64,000 nucleotides of DNA, from NCBI RefSeq assembly GCF_048268525.1, contig NZ_JBLWVH010000005.1, positions 79,366 through 143,365 on the forward strand, written 5' to 3'. This DNA comes from Maricaulis sp048268525 (GTDB lineage: Bacteria > Pseudomonadota > Alphaproteobacteria > Caulobacterales > Maricaulaceae). Below are positions 1 through 10,406 of the stretch, piece by piece. The notes beneath the pieces were generated by a model, which did not search any database, was not told the origin of the DNA, and saw only the letters and a program-made list of their open reading frames with translations. Position 1 is the stretch's first letter; every line of letters starts with the position of its first letter. The translations under genes and the position numbers were made by a program.

Positions 1-1767
1 GGTCCACATGCCGTCATCCGACCGCGGGCCCGGGCGGGGCGTCGTGGCATGCACATCAGCAGCGAGATCGCGAGGCGTGAATTCATCAGCGTCTTCGGAC
101 ATCGGATCGTGACCGGCCATCATCGGGTCGTCGTGTCCATCATCATCAACCGGGGCATGATCCGACGCGCCATCAGCCGCCGGCTCGCCTTCGACGTCGC
201 CCACAGCGCCCTGCGCTTCCGCCGGTGTTTCCGCCGGATGCGGCGGCGGTGTGTCATCCCCGGTCAGCGCGACAGCGCGCTCGACAATCTCGTCATCCGG
301 AATACTGACCGGTTGCAGCTCGGCGCCAGGTTCGACATCCGCGTCACCCTGCGCCTCGAGATCGGGCTCGACCTCCTCGACCATATCCGGACCGGCGTTT
401 GCCTCCGGGCTGGCATCGACCAGGCTTTCACCCGGGTCAGCCGCGACCGCTGCCGCGGTGTCAGCGGCCTCAACCGGCTCGGCGGCCACCTCGTCGGCAA
501 CAACGTGGAAACGGCCCTGCATGATACTGGTGAACGCGTAACCCAACCCCATGCCTGCGGGCAGATCGAGGGCGTAGTGCTCCGGCACCGATTGCTCGGT
601 TTCGGTACTCGCGGGCACAGCAGGGGCGGTCTCGGCCTCCACTGCCGTCGTACCAGCCTGACGGTCGGTGAGGACGAATCCCAAGCCCATCCCGTCCGGC
701 AGGTCGAACGCGGCCAGCGGCGCGGCGACCGGTGCAGGTCTGTCATCGGAGGGCTCTTCGCCCGTCATCCCTGTTTCGGCGGTGGCCTGGTCGGCAACCG
801 GCGTCTCGACCGGTGCCCCGTCGGTTTCCGGCACGGCGGCCGGATCGCTTCCGACTTCCGCGATTTCCTCGGCCATCCGGGCGATCACTCGGTCGGCCGC
901 AGCCTCCGGGTCCGCCTCGGCAGCGGGTTCCGCCTCAGCCTCGACTTCTTCCGCCACAGGTTCGGATTCAGCTTCAGGCTCGGCGACGCCCGCATCGGGC
1001 TCGTCGTCCACAGCTTCGTAACGTGTCTCGATCGGGTCGTCCCGCATCTCGGAGACAGCCTCGGCAACCGGGGCCATCTCGGTCTCGCCAAGTTCGCGTC
1101 GAACCTCCGGCGGCAGCGCTTCGACCGTTGCCAGGATGCGCGCGATCTCGTCTTCAGCCTCACGGCGACGGGCGAGGCCGGCATCAAAGGGGGGCGGCGG
1201 CGGTGGAAGGTCCGCGCCCGGTTCGGGCGGCGGGGCCTCGGCGCCCGAAATCGCGCCTTCCAGCACACGTTCCTCGGTCGGGTGTTCGATCTTGATCACC
1301 AGCTCGACCGGTTCGGACTTGCGCGCCTTGCCCGACTGGGCCGGCAGCAGCGCATCGAGGAACAGGCGGCTTTCGGCTTCCCGACGCGACGAAGTACCGT
1401 CACCGTACGCGGCCAGCGCTTCGCCAGCGGCCCGGGCGCGTCCTTCGAACAGAAAACGGGCAACGTCTGACCGACGGAAACTGTCAACGCCGACATCATG
1501 GACAAAGGATGTCAGGGCATCGCGCTGTCCGCGTGACAGCGGACCGGTAATGCTGTCATCGACGACTTCCTCGGCGCGCATCACGTCATAGATCAAAAGC
1601 AGCGCGGCTTCGTCCTCATTGACCCGCACGCCGGACCGGGCGGCGGCACGGTGGCCATAGCCGACAACCCAACGCCCATCATCGCCCTGTTCGGCCTGAG
1701 GTCTGAATGGCTCGAACCGCTTGATGAGTTCGCGGGCAGCCGGAGATGTTTTCAATCGCGGTTTCAT
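1..1767 (-). CDS. spmX: SpmX-like muramidase-domain polarity protein (3' end cut by window)
   Basis: The frame is open from the ATG at 1767 to the window edge (589 codons, no stop), so the C-terminus is missing. Residues 1-150 resemble the GH24-type muramidase domain of Caulobacter SpmX: ELIKRFEPFR carries the equivalent of Glu19, followed by GRWVVGYGHR and a conserved helical core. Position 34, Thr in active lysozymes of this fold as I recall, is Val here, and the usual GYGHT Thr is Arg. From about residue 165 the protein is acidic and Pro/Ala/Glu-rich, probably disordered. A short motif, DLPxGMGLGxxxT, occurs twice (about residues 354 and 400). SpmX places and activates the polar kinase DivJ and, in some relatives, the stalk. 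Its C-terminal membrane helices would lie outside this window. GGAA about 6 bases before the ATG may be the ribosome site. The homology was judged by eye; a lysozyme-like protein of another role is the alternative. Confidence 0.72.
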   Translation of the reverse strand, partial: MKPRLKTSPAARELIKRFEPFRPQAEQGDDGRWVVGYGHRAAARSGVRVNEDEAALLLIYDVMRAEEVVDDSITGPLSRGQRDALTSFVHDVGVDSFRRSDVARFLFEGRARAAGEALAAYGDGTSSRREAESRLFLDALLPAQSGKARKSEPVELVIKIEHPTEERVLEGAISGAEAPPPEPGADLPPPPPPFDAGLARRREAEDEIARILATVEALPPEVRRELGETEMAPVAEAVSEMRDDPIETRYEAVDDEPDAGVAEPEAESEPVAEEVEAEAEPAAEADPEAAADRVIARMAEEIAEVGSDPAAVPETDGAPVETPVADQATAETGMTGEEPSDDRPAPVAAPLAAFDLPDGMGLGFVLTDRQAGTTAVEAETAPAVPASTETEQSVPEHYALDLPAGMGLGYAFTSIMQGRFHVVADEVAAEPVEAADTAAAVAADPGESLVDASPEANAGPDMVEEVEPDLEAQGDADVEPGAELQPVSIPDDEIVERAVALTGDDTPPPHPAETPAEAQGAVGDVEGEPAADGASDHAPVDDDGHDDPMMAGHDPMSEDADEFTPRDLAADVHATTPRPGPRSDDGMWT

Positions 1768-1833
1768 GCGTGTTCCGTTTCAGGACGGCGCGCCAGAGAT
1801 ATGGCCAGTCCCTGCAAGCCTGACGCCGCGATC

Positions 1834-2778
1834 CTAATCCTGCCCTGGATCGTAGACATCCGTGGTGTCGAGCGCGGTGAAGGGCGCAAGAAATCCGCCA
1901 CCGGCTCCACCGCCAATCAGGTAGATCTCGCCCTCCAGGACCGCAGCCCCGCCGCCGGTACGCGGCGCCGGGAGCGGTGTCTCGTCACGCCAGGCGTCTT
2001 CGCCGGGCTGCCAGGACACATGCGTCTGGAGCGTCTCGCGCCCGTCGGGCCCGCGACCGCCAAGCAAATGAATACGTCTGTCCAGAACCGCGACCGCCGC
2101 GCCAGAGCGGGGCGCCGGCATGTCCGGACCGCGCGACCAGTCACCGCTGACCGGATCGAAGATATCGAGCCGCGTCGTTGTTTCGCCATCAATGCGGCCG
2201 CCGGCGAGGTAGACACGCCCATCCAGGGCTGCGGCAGCCATGCCACGGCGGGTGACACCCTCCGGCGCGTCCAGTGTCTCCCAGCTCCGCTCCTCAGGGT
2301 CAAAAACGAAGACGCTGCCATCATCCGTCAGTCCGCCAAAGGCATACAGCGAGCTGCCGATGGTCAGGAGCGCCATGTCGGCCTTGGCGGCGGGCATCGC
2401 CGCTTCGCTCTGCCAGATATTGCCGGCAAACGACCAGGACCAGACGCCAGCGCTGGGCGCGACACCGTCTTCACCGCGGGCATATCCGCCGGCGACATAG
2501 ATGCGATCATTGATCATCGCCATGCCGAAGCGCTCGAGGCCGCGAGGCAGGGGCGTTTCCGGGAACCAGCGATCGAGCTCCCGGTCATAGCTTTCGAACT
2601 CGTCACGTGGATCGGTCAGGCCGGAACCGCCAGCCGCATAGATCCGGCCGTCATAGACCACCACCGACAGACCGGCGCGAGAGGCGTCCAGACGGGCGGC
2701 ACTTTCCCATTCACCCTGTCCGAAGGCCGGGCTTCCCAGCACGGCCAGCAGGCTCACGATAAGAACAGATAAACGCAC
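1834..2778 (-). CDS. secreted Kelch-repeat beta-propeller protein
   Basis: I chose the GTG at 2778 because it begins a clean signal peptide (residues 1-20, VRLSVLIVSLLAVLGSPAFG) and avoids running into mgtE; a longer frame reaches 2895 but overlaps mgtE by 53 bases. The 314-residue protein has six Kelch repeats. Each has a hydrophobic strand ending in a Gly-Gly pair, at about residues 50, 97, 148, 193, 240 and 289, followed by Tyr/Phe and Trp at the usual spacing. This predicts a single six-bladed propeller exported to the periplasm or outside. No catalytic domain is attached, so a binding or scaffold role is likely but the partner is unknown. It lies 64 bases downstream of mgtE on the same strand. 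Confidence 0.8.
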   Translation of the reverse strand: MRLSVLIVSLLAVLGSPAFGQGEWESAARLDASRAGLSVVVYDGRIYAAGGSGLTDPRDEFESYDRELDRWFPETPLPRGLERFGMAMINDRIYVAGGYARGEDGVAPSAGVWSWSFAGNIWQSEAAMPAAKADMALLTIGSSLYAFGGLTDDGSVFVFDPEERSWETLDAPEGVTRRGMAAAALDGRVYLAGGRIDGETTTRLDIFDPVSGDWSRGPDMPAPRSGAAVAVLDRRIHLLGGRGPDGRETLQTHVSWQPGEDAWRDETPLPAPRTGGGAAVLEGEIYLIGGGAGGGFLAPFTALDTTDVYDPGQD

Positions 2779-2842
2779 GTTTTCACCATTTGATTGCCCG
2801 GACGCCAGACCACCCGGCCTTGCCACCCCCGCGCGGATATCA

Positions 2843-4234
2843 TCACAACAGAACGATTGTCGCCAGCCCCAGGAATGCGAGGAAGCCGATAACATCGGTG
2901 ACCGTCGTCACAAAGACCGACGACGCCACCGCCGGGTCAGCCCCCGAACGGACCATGGCCAGCGGAATGAGGATGCCCGACAGGCCGGCACAGGCCAGAT
3001 TGAGCACCATTGCGATCGCGATGACCGCCGCCAGGCTCCAATCCTGGAACCACAACACCGTCACAAGCCCCATCACGATGGCAAATATGATCCCGTTCAC
3101 CAGCCCGGTGGCCAGTTCGCGCCAGATCACCCGCACAGCATTTGCCGCGGTAAGATCGCGTTCGGCAATCGAGCGAACCGCAACCGCGAGCGACTGCGTC
3201 CCGGCATTGCCGCCCATCGAAGCGACAATCGGCATCAGCACCGCCAGCGCGACCACCTGGGAGATCGCCCCCTCGAACAGGGCAATCACTCCGGACGCCA
3301 GAATAGCTGTCGCCAGATTGACCAGCAGCCAGGGCGCACGTGAGCGTACGGAGCGATAGACGGTATCCGCGAGTCCAGCCTCGTTGACGCCGGCAAGGGC
3401 CAGAAGGTCTTCCTTGTTCTCGTCCTGGATGACGTGGACGATATCGTCCAGGGTCAGCATGCCGGTCAGGCGCCCGGCATCGTCAACCACCGGGGCCGAG
3501 ACCAGGTGGTATTTCTGGAACAGGTAGGCGACCTCTTCCTGGTCGGTCTCCGGCGCCACCAGGATACGCGGCGCTTCCATCAGATCGCTCAGCGCCACAT
3601 CGCGCCGGGCGCTCAGGAGCCGACAGACGGGAATTTCTCCAACCGGCCGGAAGCCCGTGTCGATCACGAACAGGTCATGAAACTTGTCAGGCAGGTCGTC
3701 AGCCGCATCGCGCATGTGATCCAGTGCATGGCCGACCGACCAGAATTCCGGCGCCGCAACGAATTCACGCTGCATGAGTCGGCCGGCCGTCTCGTCCTCG
3801 AAGGACAGGCTCTGCTCGACCGCTTCACGATCGACATCGGAAAATTCGGCGAGGACGGCGGCGCGGGTCGCGTCATCCATCTCCTCGACGACCTCGGTCG
3901 CATCATCGGAGTCGAGTTCCTGGATCGCCGCAGCCAGATGGGCGGTGTCCAGGTACTCCATCACGACTTCGCGCGTGTCGGGCTCAAGCTCGGCGAGCAC
4001 TTCACCGGTGATGATATCAGGGGCCAGTTCGGCGAGCGCGCCTTGCTGATTGGCCGAGAGCTGCTCGACCACGTCGGCGATATCGGCTTCATGCAACGGC
4101 ACCAGCATCCGCCGCACAAGATCGCCATCCCCGTCGGCGAGCGCCTGCCGCAGATTGGCGACGAATTCCGGATCCGTATCCGCCCGCGCAGGCGAATCGA
4201 TCAGGACATCGTCATCAAAAGCAGCTTCGCCCAT
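2843..4234 (-). CDS. mgtE: magnesium transporter MgtE
   Basis: The 463-residue protein has the full MgtE layout. An acidic helical N-domain spans about residues 25-130, a pair of CBS domains about 135-260 (second CBS: SAPVVDDAGRLTGMLTLDDI), then a connecting plug helix and five membrane helices from about residue 290. The transport-domain signature PIVASMGGNAGTQSLAV is present. MgtE is an inner-membrane Mg2+ channel that closes when Mg2+ fills acidic sites in the N and CBS domains, which fits the many Asp/Glu residues here. The length is normal for the family. The gene stands alone, divergent from the membrane protein at 4361; I saw no Mg2+ riboswitch in the 126 bases between them. Confidence 0.95.
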   Translation of the reverse strand: MGEAAFDDDVLIDSPARADTDPEFVANLRQALADGDGDLVRRMLVPLHEADIADVVEQLSANQQGALAELAPDIITGEVLAELEPDTREVVMEYLDTAHLAAAIQELDSDDATEVVEEMDDATRAAVLAEFSDVDREAVEQSLSFEDETAGRLMQREFVAAPEFWSVGHALDHMRDAADDLPDKFHDLFVIDTGFRPVGEIPVCRLLSARRDVALSDLMEAPRILVAPETDQEEVAYLFQKYHLVSAPVVDDAGRLTGMLTLDDIVHVIQDENKEDLLALAGVNEAGLADTVYRSVRSRAPWLLVNLATAILASGVIALFEGAISQVVALAVLMPIVASMGGNAGTQSLAVAVRSIAERDLTAANAVRVIWRELATGLVNGIIFAIVMGLVTVLWFQDWSLAAVIAIAMVLNLACAGLSGILIPLAMVRSGADPAVASSVFVTTVTDVIGFLAFLGLATIVLL

Positions 4235-4360
4235 GCTGGCCTCCTGGCAGGGATGTAATTGAGTTCAGCGCGGAAATGGAACGAGGACGCGACTGATGCA
4301 GCAGTCTTAACCGTCCAGCCTGCCAACCTCAATCGTATTGACCTGAACTAGCGGCGCTTT

Positions 4361-5320
4361 ATGACTTTTATCGGGTGGAAGCGGGGCTTTGGCGTGTTCA
4401 GTATCACGGGCGAGGAAAACCTGCCGGTTCTGATCGGCCTGGCGATCGGCGGCGGACTGGCACTGATCGTCCTTCTTGTCCTCGGGTTCACCCGCCTCGG
4501 CGGTGCGGGACGCGTCACTTCGAGCCACCTTCTCGGGCAGGCACTGGCGACGCTGGCAGAACGCGCGGGCAGCCTGACCCTGCTGTGGATCGGTATAAGT
4601 TTCGCCTACACCGCCATCACGCTGTTCGCTCTCCTGGCGGGACGGACGAGCACGCTGTTTGAAACGGCGATGGCAGCGGCGCTGATCTTCCTCGGTCACA
4701 AGACAATGCTCGAGCGACCGGCAGCGGCGGTCGGCCTTGACGTTCCGCAGACCGGCTATTGGAGCATCCTGCTCAGGTCGCTGGCGCTTGGCATCATTGT
4801 CCTGGTGACCGCCGGCCTGGTCTTTGTTCTCGCCGCCCTGCTCGTTGCCCTTGCCGGAATGGCCGGGTTGGGCGGAGACACCCCGCGGCTGGTCGCGGGT
4901 ATCGGCGCCGGCATCGCCGCGATCTGGCTGAGCACACTGTTTGCCCGACTGGCCTTCATCTACCCCTCCAGCGTGCTGGGCGGTCGCGACTGGTTCGGGA
5001 CAGCGCTGGGCCGCGCCGCGCCCGTCGCTATCGGCCTCAGCGCCAGCCTGTGGCTGGTCGCCCTGGCCTCCATCGCCATCATCATTCCGATGGTGATCTT
5101 GTCGGATACGCTGGTGATGTCGATCGTGGCGTCTGTGCCCGCCACACCGGGGGACCTTCCCGACGATGTCGGCACACCGCTGTTCTGGCTGCGCCTGGTG
5201 ATGGAGGAATTACCGCTGAACCTGCTGCTGGTCGCCTATTCCCTGGCCAGTATTGCCTGCGTGTCCGCCGCGTACAGGATCACGGTCCTGGATCCGGCCA
5301 CGCCGGACCAGAAGGGTTAG
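4361..5320 (+). CDS. polytopic membrane protein, unknown function
   Basis: A 319-residue protein with about six or seven hydrophobic helices (near residues 21-43, 70-92, 100-115, 133-165, 175-200, 220-250 and 275-298). I do not recognise a family, and no catalytic motif stands out. The ATG at 4361 has a poor ribosome site; a GTG or ATG slightly downstream, before the first helix, could be the true start. The frame has normal GC-rich codon use and no competing gene on the other strand. Its 3' end is 43 bases before the 3' end of the convergent tRNA-Leu. The function remains open. Confidence 0.65.
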   Translation: MTFIGWKRGFGVFSITGEENLPVLIGLAIGGGLALIVLLVLGFTRLGGAGRVTSSHLLGQALATLAERAGSLTLLWIGISFAYTAITLFALLAGRTSTLFETAMAAALIFLGHKTMLERPAAAVGLDVPQTGYWSILLRSLALGIIVLVTAGLVFVLAALLVALAGMAGLGGDTPRLVAGIGAGIAAIWLSTLFARLAFIYPSSVLGGRDWFGTALGRAAPVAIGLSASLWLVALASIAIIIPMVILSDTLVMSIVASVPATPGDLPDDVGTPLFWLRLVMEELPLNLLLVAYSLASIACVSAAYRITVLDPATPDQKG

Positions 5321-5363
5321 GTCACGATTATTCGGGAAACAGGGCCTCTCGCCAGGAGAGACA

Positions 5364-5450
5364 TGGTGCGGTCGAGAAGACTCGAACTTCCACGGGTTTT
5401 ACCCCACAGCGACCTCAACGCTGCGCGTCTACCAATTCCGCCACGACCGC
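5364..5450 (-). tRNA. tRNA-Leu, anticodon GAG, with encoded CCA
   Basis: The minus strand folds as a class II tRNA of 87 bases. The acceptor stem GCGGTCG pairs with CGACCGC, with discriminator A and an encoded CCA. The D-arm is GGCGGAATTGGTAGACGC, the anticodon arm CAGCG-TTGAGGT-CGCTG gives anticodon GAG, and a long variable arm and TTCGAGTC T-loop follow. The long variable arm and GAG anticodon identify leucine. It sits between two convergent protein genes. No integrase or duplicated tRNA end is nearby, so there is no sign of use as an attachment site. Confidence 0.96.
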
Positions 5451-5513
5451 ACGTCATGGAGGCGCGGGAGATAGCAACATCCCCGCACCTTGTGAAGAGG
5501 GTTTTACCGCGCT

Positions 5514-5813
5514 TTATGCAGCTGCGAAGAATTCATTGGCATCGGCCGGCCCGGTGATGGACACGGCGATGCGGTCGCCCTGGATGACGACGTCGCCACG
5601 GGCGATGGGATGATTGTTGGCCAGGATCCACACCTGGTCGTCCTCACCCGAATCAAGCGGGATCACCGCACCGCGTCCCATGCGGAGGAATTGCTGGATC
5701 GGCATCTTGGACCGGCCCAACAGGACTGAAATTTCCACTTCCACCGAACTGATCTGACTCACGTCGCACTCCAGGACTTGCGGATCATCATCGCGGGCCT
5801 GATGTTTGGCCAA
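5514..5813 (-). CDS. fliN: FliN-type SpoA domain protein (flagellar switch C-ring)
   Basis: A 99-residue protein that is almost entirely one SpoA/FliN C-terminal domain: a short charged lead, then VEVEISVLLGRSKMPIQQF, a Gly-Ala-Val-Ile-Pro-Leu turn, and the final NNHPIARGDVVIQGDRIAVSIT. This domain forms the base of the flagellar motor C-ring with FliM, or the equivalent ring of type III secretion. The length fits alphaproteobacterial FliN, which often lacks the long N-terminal region. No other flagellar gene lies in the window, so it is an orphan beside lipB. Its start and that of lipB are 31 bases apart and divergent. A second FliN paralogue elsewhere in the genome is possible. Confidence 0.82.
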   Translation of the reverse strand: MAKHQARDDDPQVLECDVSQISSVEVEISVLLGRSKMPIQQFLRMGRGAVIPLDSGEDDQVWILANNHPIARGDVVIQGDRIAVSITGPADANEFFAAA

Positions 5814-5844
5814 TACGGTTTCCGCAGCGTTAAGACATCAAGAT

Positions 5845-6525
5845 ATGGCATTACAAAACGTCGAATGGGCAGTCTCGCCCGGCCTGACGCCCTATGAACC
5901 CGCCCTCGCCTTCATGGAAGCGCGCGCGGCAGCGATCGCGGCGGGCGAGGCCGATGAGCTGGTCTGGCTGCTGGAACACCCGCCACTCTATACTGCCGGG
6001 ACCAGCGCCAAGGCCGGTGACCTGCTGTCGCCGGACCGTTTCCCGGTTTACGAGACCGGGCGTGGCGGCGAGTACACCTATCACGGGCCGGGACAGCGTG
6101 TGGCCTATGTCATGCTCGACCTGACGCGACGCGGCCGCGATGTGCGCAAGTTCATCCAGTCGCTGGAAGACTGGCTGATCGGGGCCGCGGCGCAGTTCGG
6201 CATCGAGGCCGGCATTCGCGACGGCCGGGTCGGGGTCTGGGTCGACCGGTCAGGCGGACGCGAGGACAAGATCGCGGCGATCGGCGTGCGCCTGCGCCGC
6301 TGGGTGTCCTTTCACGGCATCGCCTTCAATGTCGATCCGGATCTGAGCCATTTTGGCGGCATCACCCCGTGCGGTATTTCTGATCCGCGATTCGGGGTGA
6401 CCTCGCTTGCTGATCTCGGTCACACCGTGGACATGGCTGATTTCGACACGGCCCTTCATCTGGCCTGGACCGAGGCCTTCGGCCCGGTCCGCCGGGCCGA
6501 GGCGCCGGATTTGATGTCGGATTAA
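5845..6525 (+). CDS. lipB: octanoyl-[ACP]:protein N-octanoyltransferase LipB
   Basis: LipB moves an octanoyl group from acyl carrier protein to lipoyl domains of 2-oxoacid dehydrogenases and the glycine cleavage H protein; LipA then inserts sulfur. The 226-residue protein shows the substrate loop RGGEYTYHGPGQ (73-84), Lys142 in KIAAIGVR and Cys176 in GGITPCGI, the catalytic Lys/Cys pair. I started at the ATG at 5845 because the longer frame from 5806 would overlap the divergent fliN-like gene and adds residues not typical of LipB. The ribosome site before 5845 is weak. No lipA is nearby. Confidence 0.95.
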   Translation: MALQNVEWAVSPGLTPYEPALAFMEARAAAIAAGEADELVWLLEHPPLYTAGTSAKAGDLLSPDRFPVYETGRGGEYTYHGPGQRVAYVMLDLTRRGRDVRKFIQSLEDWLIGAAAQFGIEAGIRDGRVGVWVDRSGGREDKIAAIGVRLRRWVSFHGIAFNVDPDLSHFGGITPCGISDPRFGVTSLADLGHTVDMADFDTALHLAWTEAFGPVRRAEAPDLMSD

Positions 6526-6538
6526 GTCTCTGCACGGT

Positions 6539-7075
6539 TCAGGGCTGAGCCGCACTGGACCCGTTGCGCTGCAAGGTCGCGAACCAGATCGCGAATACGC
6601 CCAAGACCGCCCAGAAACCGATAAAGGATGGCCAGGCGCCGGCCTGCACCATCGCCATCAGACGTTCCTGATCCGATTCAAGCCAGGCCTGGAAAGCCGG
6701 CTGAAAACCCGGATCAGACAGGGCTTCGCTGAACGCGACCTGATCCGATGTATCGAGCCCCTGTTCCTCTGCAAACTCGATCATCGCGTCAAATACCTGC
6801 ATGCCGAATCCGACCAGAGCGCCAACGCCCTTGGCAAGAATGGCCAGAACCAGAGGCAGGATGGCCAGTCCGGTCGCGCGTCCGGCATGGCGACGCCGAT
6901 TGGCGAACAACGAGTAGCAAACGAACCAGATCGCAAACAGGGGCACGATCCCGGGGACCGGTGCAGACCCGAAATTCAGGCGCAGCGCGTCCACTGCCAT
7001 CAGGATGACGATCCCGAGCACAAAGGCCGAGACCGAGGCGCGGTGATTGGGCAGCAGTAGGGCAAGCGGGTTCAT
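6539..7075 (-). CDS. membrane protein, unknown function
   Basis: A 178-residue protein with four likely membrane helices: three close together in the first 90 residues and one near the C-terminus (about 150-168). Between them lies an acidic, helix-prone, water-exposed segment (about 92-145) rich in Glu/Asp/Gln. I recognise no family. It is convergent with lipB, and its stop is 13 bases from the lipB stop. Upstream is a terminator hairpin at 7101-7132 that separates it from the DUF805 gene, so it probably has its own promoter. Confidence 0.6.
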   Translation of the reverse strand: MNPLALLLPNHRASVSAFVLGIVILMAVDALRLNFGSAPVPGIVPLFAIWFVCYSLFANRRRHAGRATGLAILPLVLAILAKGVGALVGFGMQVFDAMIEFAEEQGLDTSDQVAFSEALSDPGFQPAFQAWLESDQERLMAMVQAGAWPSFIGFWAVLGVFAIWFATLQRNGSSAAQP

Positions 7076-7100
7076 GAGGGCATCCTCTGGACAATAAAAC

Positions 7101-7132
7101 GGCCGGTCCCCGTATCTACCCGGGTACCGGCC
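7101..7132 (-). terminator. rho-independent terminator downstream of the DUF805 gene
   Basis: Read on the minus strand, the arms GGCCGGT and ACCGGCC close a hairpin that continues inward with CGGG/CCCG. It is followed directly by GTTTTATT. It ends transcription of the DUF805 gene, whose stop is at 7188, before the next minus-strand gene. Confidence 0.75.
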
Positions 7133-7187
7133 ATATTCAAGCAGGATTCGAACCGGCTTGGACGCACCGGTTCAGCAGGCTGTCGGC

Positions 7188-7643
7188 CTACATCTTGTAG
7201 ACGAAATAACCGACCACCCCGTTGGCGATGATCGTCGTCAGGCTGGACGCCAGCACTGTGCCTGGCGTTGCCACCGGCATGCCCCCGGCCGACGAGGCCA
7301 TGCTGCCCCCTAGAACCGGTCCCAGTACCAGGTTGACGACCACAGAGACCACGATCACCGCGAGGATCGCGGCCAGGGTCAGCCAGCCGGACTTGCCGGC
7401 ATCATGAAAGCGCTTCGAATAGACGCACACCCAGGCGAAAATCGAGGCCAGGGCAACAAGGATGCCGAGCAGGCTGAACAATCCACCCAAGCCAGGCGTG
7501 AGCGACAGGATCTGCATGACCAGATTGATGACGATGATGGCGATGATGCCCTGCGCGAATTCCATCGGCGACAGTTTGCCGGCTGCACCAAACAAAACAC
7601 GTTGTGCGTCGGCAGGTTTGAGAATGAATGCGTCAACTGACAT
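7188..7643 (-). CDS. DUF805 family membrane protein
   Basis: A 151-residue inner-membrane protein with four helices. The family signature is RFHDAGKSGW after the second helix (about residues 78-87). DUF805 proteins (YhaH/YhaI-like) are widespread small membrane proteins of unknown biochemical role. Here the N-terminus (residues 1-30) is a short cytoplasmic lead with Pro and Asp. The last loop is Gly/Ser/Ala-rich. A strong hairpin follows the gene, and a 137-base space separates it from pccA upstream on the same strand, so it may be expressed alone. Confidence 0.85.
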   Translation of the reverse strand: MSVDAFILKPADAQRVLFGAAGKLSPMEFAQGIIAIIVINLVMQILSLTPGLGGLFSLLGILVALASIFAWVCVYSKRFHDAGKSGWLTLAAILAVIVVSVVVNLVLGPVLGGSMASSAGGMPVATPGTVLASSLTTIIANGVVGYFVYKM

Positions 7644-7780
7644 GAGTTGGACCCTCCCCGGTTTGTGATCCGGAGAGCCTACGCGGATTCAGGGAATTGG
7701 CCACGACTCTTTCGCCTCTGGCGGGAAACGCAGCCTGTCCGACCACTGTTTCGGGGGCCCCGGCGTCTTTCAGTCCGTCG

Positions 7781-9790
<2,010 letters not shown>

Positions 9791-9886
9791 GCGGGCCCCT
9801 TGATCCGGCAGCGGACGATTACCGCTCGATTGTCACGGGTTTAGCGTGGCTTGTAGCCGGGCGGCAAGCGGTGGCGACGGCCCGTC

Positions 9887-10339
9887 TCAGTCGCGCGACT
9901 GCGGCGGCTCCAGCCAATCGGCTTCCAGCGCCCGCAATTTGCCGACGATCGACACCAGGAAGGCGGTCGACCAACCGATCATCAGAAAGCCGGTAAAGCC
10001 TTCCATCGCCGAGACCATCCGCCACGGACCGCTCATCACCACCTCGCCATAGCCCAGCGTGGTGAAGGTCGAGGTGGAAAAATAGAGCGCGGTCTCGAAA
10101 TCCGGAAAGGCGTCGAGCACCATGTAAAGGGCGGCAAAGCTCCAGATTTCCACGGCATGAACCACGAACAGGCCCAGCACGATCAACAGGATGAACAGGG
10201 CCTGCCGCAAGGTTGACCCATGCGGGCTGATGCGTGTCGAGCGCACGCGTGCCAGCACCAGGAGCGAGCCCAGACCAACCATGTGGACCAGTACGGTCCA
10301 GACGGCCATGGCGGTCGAAACAAGCAGGGCAGCGGTCAT
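9887..10339 (-). CDS. two-helix potassium channel (ion channel domain)
   Basis: A 150-residue membrane protein with the pore signature TSTFTTLGYGEVV: a K+ selectivity filter of the T-x-GYG type, preceded by a pore helix. Predicted helices lie at about residues 8-30, 50-75 and 115-140 around the pore loop, so this resembles a minimal Ion_trans_2 channel with no attached RCK gating domain. The ATG at 10339 was chosen over an upstream start because GGAG stands about 10 bases before it and because the longer frame would cover the divergent gene's start. It is divergent from the membrane protein at 10407. Confidence 0.82.
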   Translation of the reverse strand: MTAALLVSTAMAVWTVLVHMVGLGSLLVLARVRSTRISPHGSTLRQALFILLIVLGLFVVHAVEIWSFAALYMVLDAFPDFETALYFSTSTFTTLGYGEVVMSGPWRMVSAMEGFTGFLMIGWSTAFLVSIVGKLRALEADWLEPPQSRD

Positions 10340-10406
10340 CGGTCTTCTCCAGAGCTGGCACCGGGCGCGATTCGGCTTAGTGTCGATGGCAAAGGGGAAT
10401 CGATCA

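Noticed and set aside
49..1470. Long plus-strand open frame of 473 codons
   Set aside because: It is the antisense of the spmX-like gene; the plus frame gives an Arg-rich protein with no domain, while the minus frame has clear muramidase homology.
4235..4360. Mg2+ riboswitch before mgtE
   Set aside because: The 126 bases between the divergent genes contain no recognisable M-box or other aptamer structure.
5364..5450. tRNA-Leu as a phage or island attachment site
   Set aside because: No integrase gene and no duplicated 3' tRNA end were seen near it.
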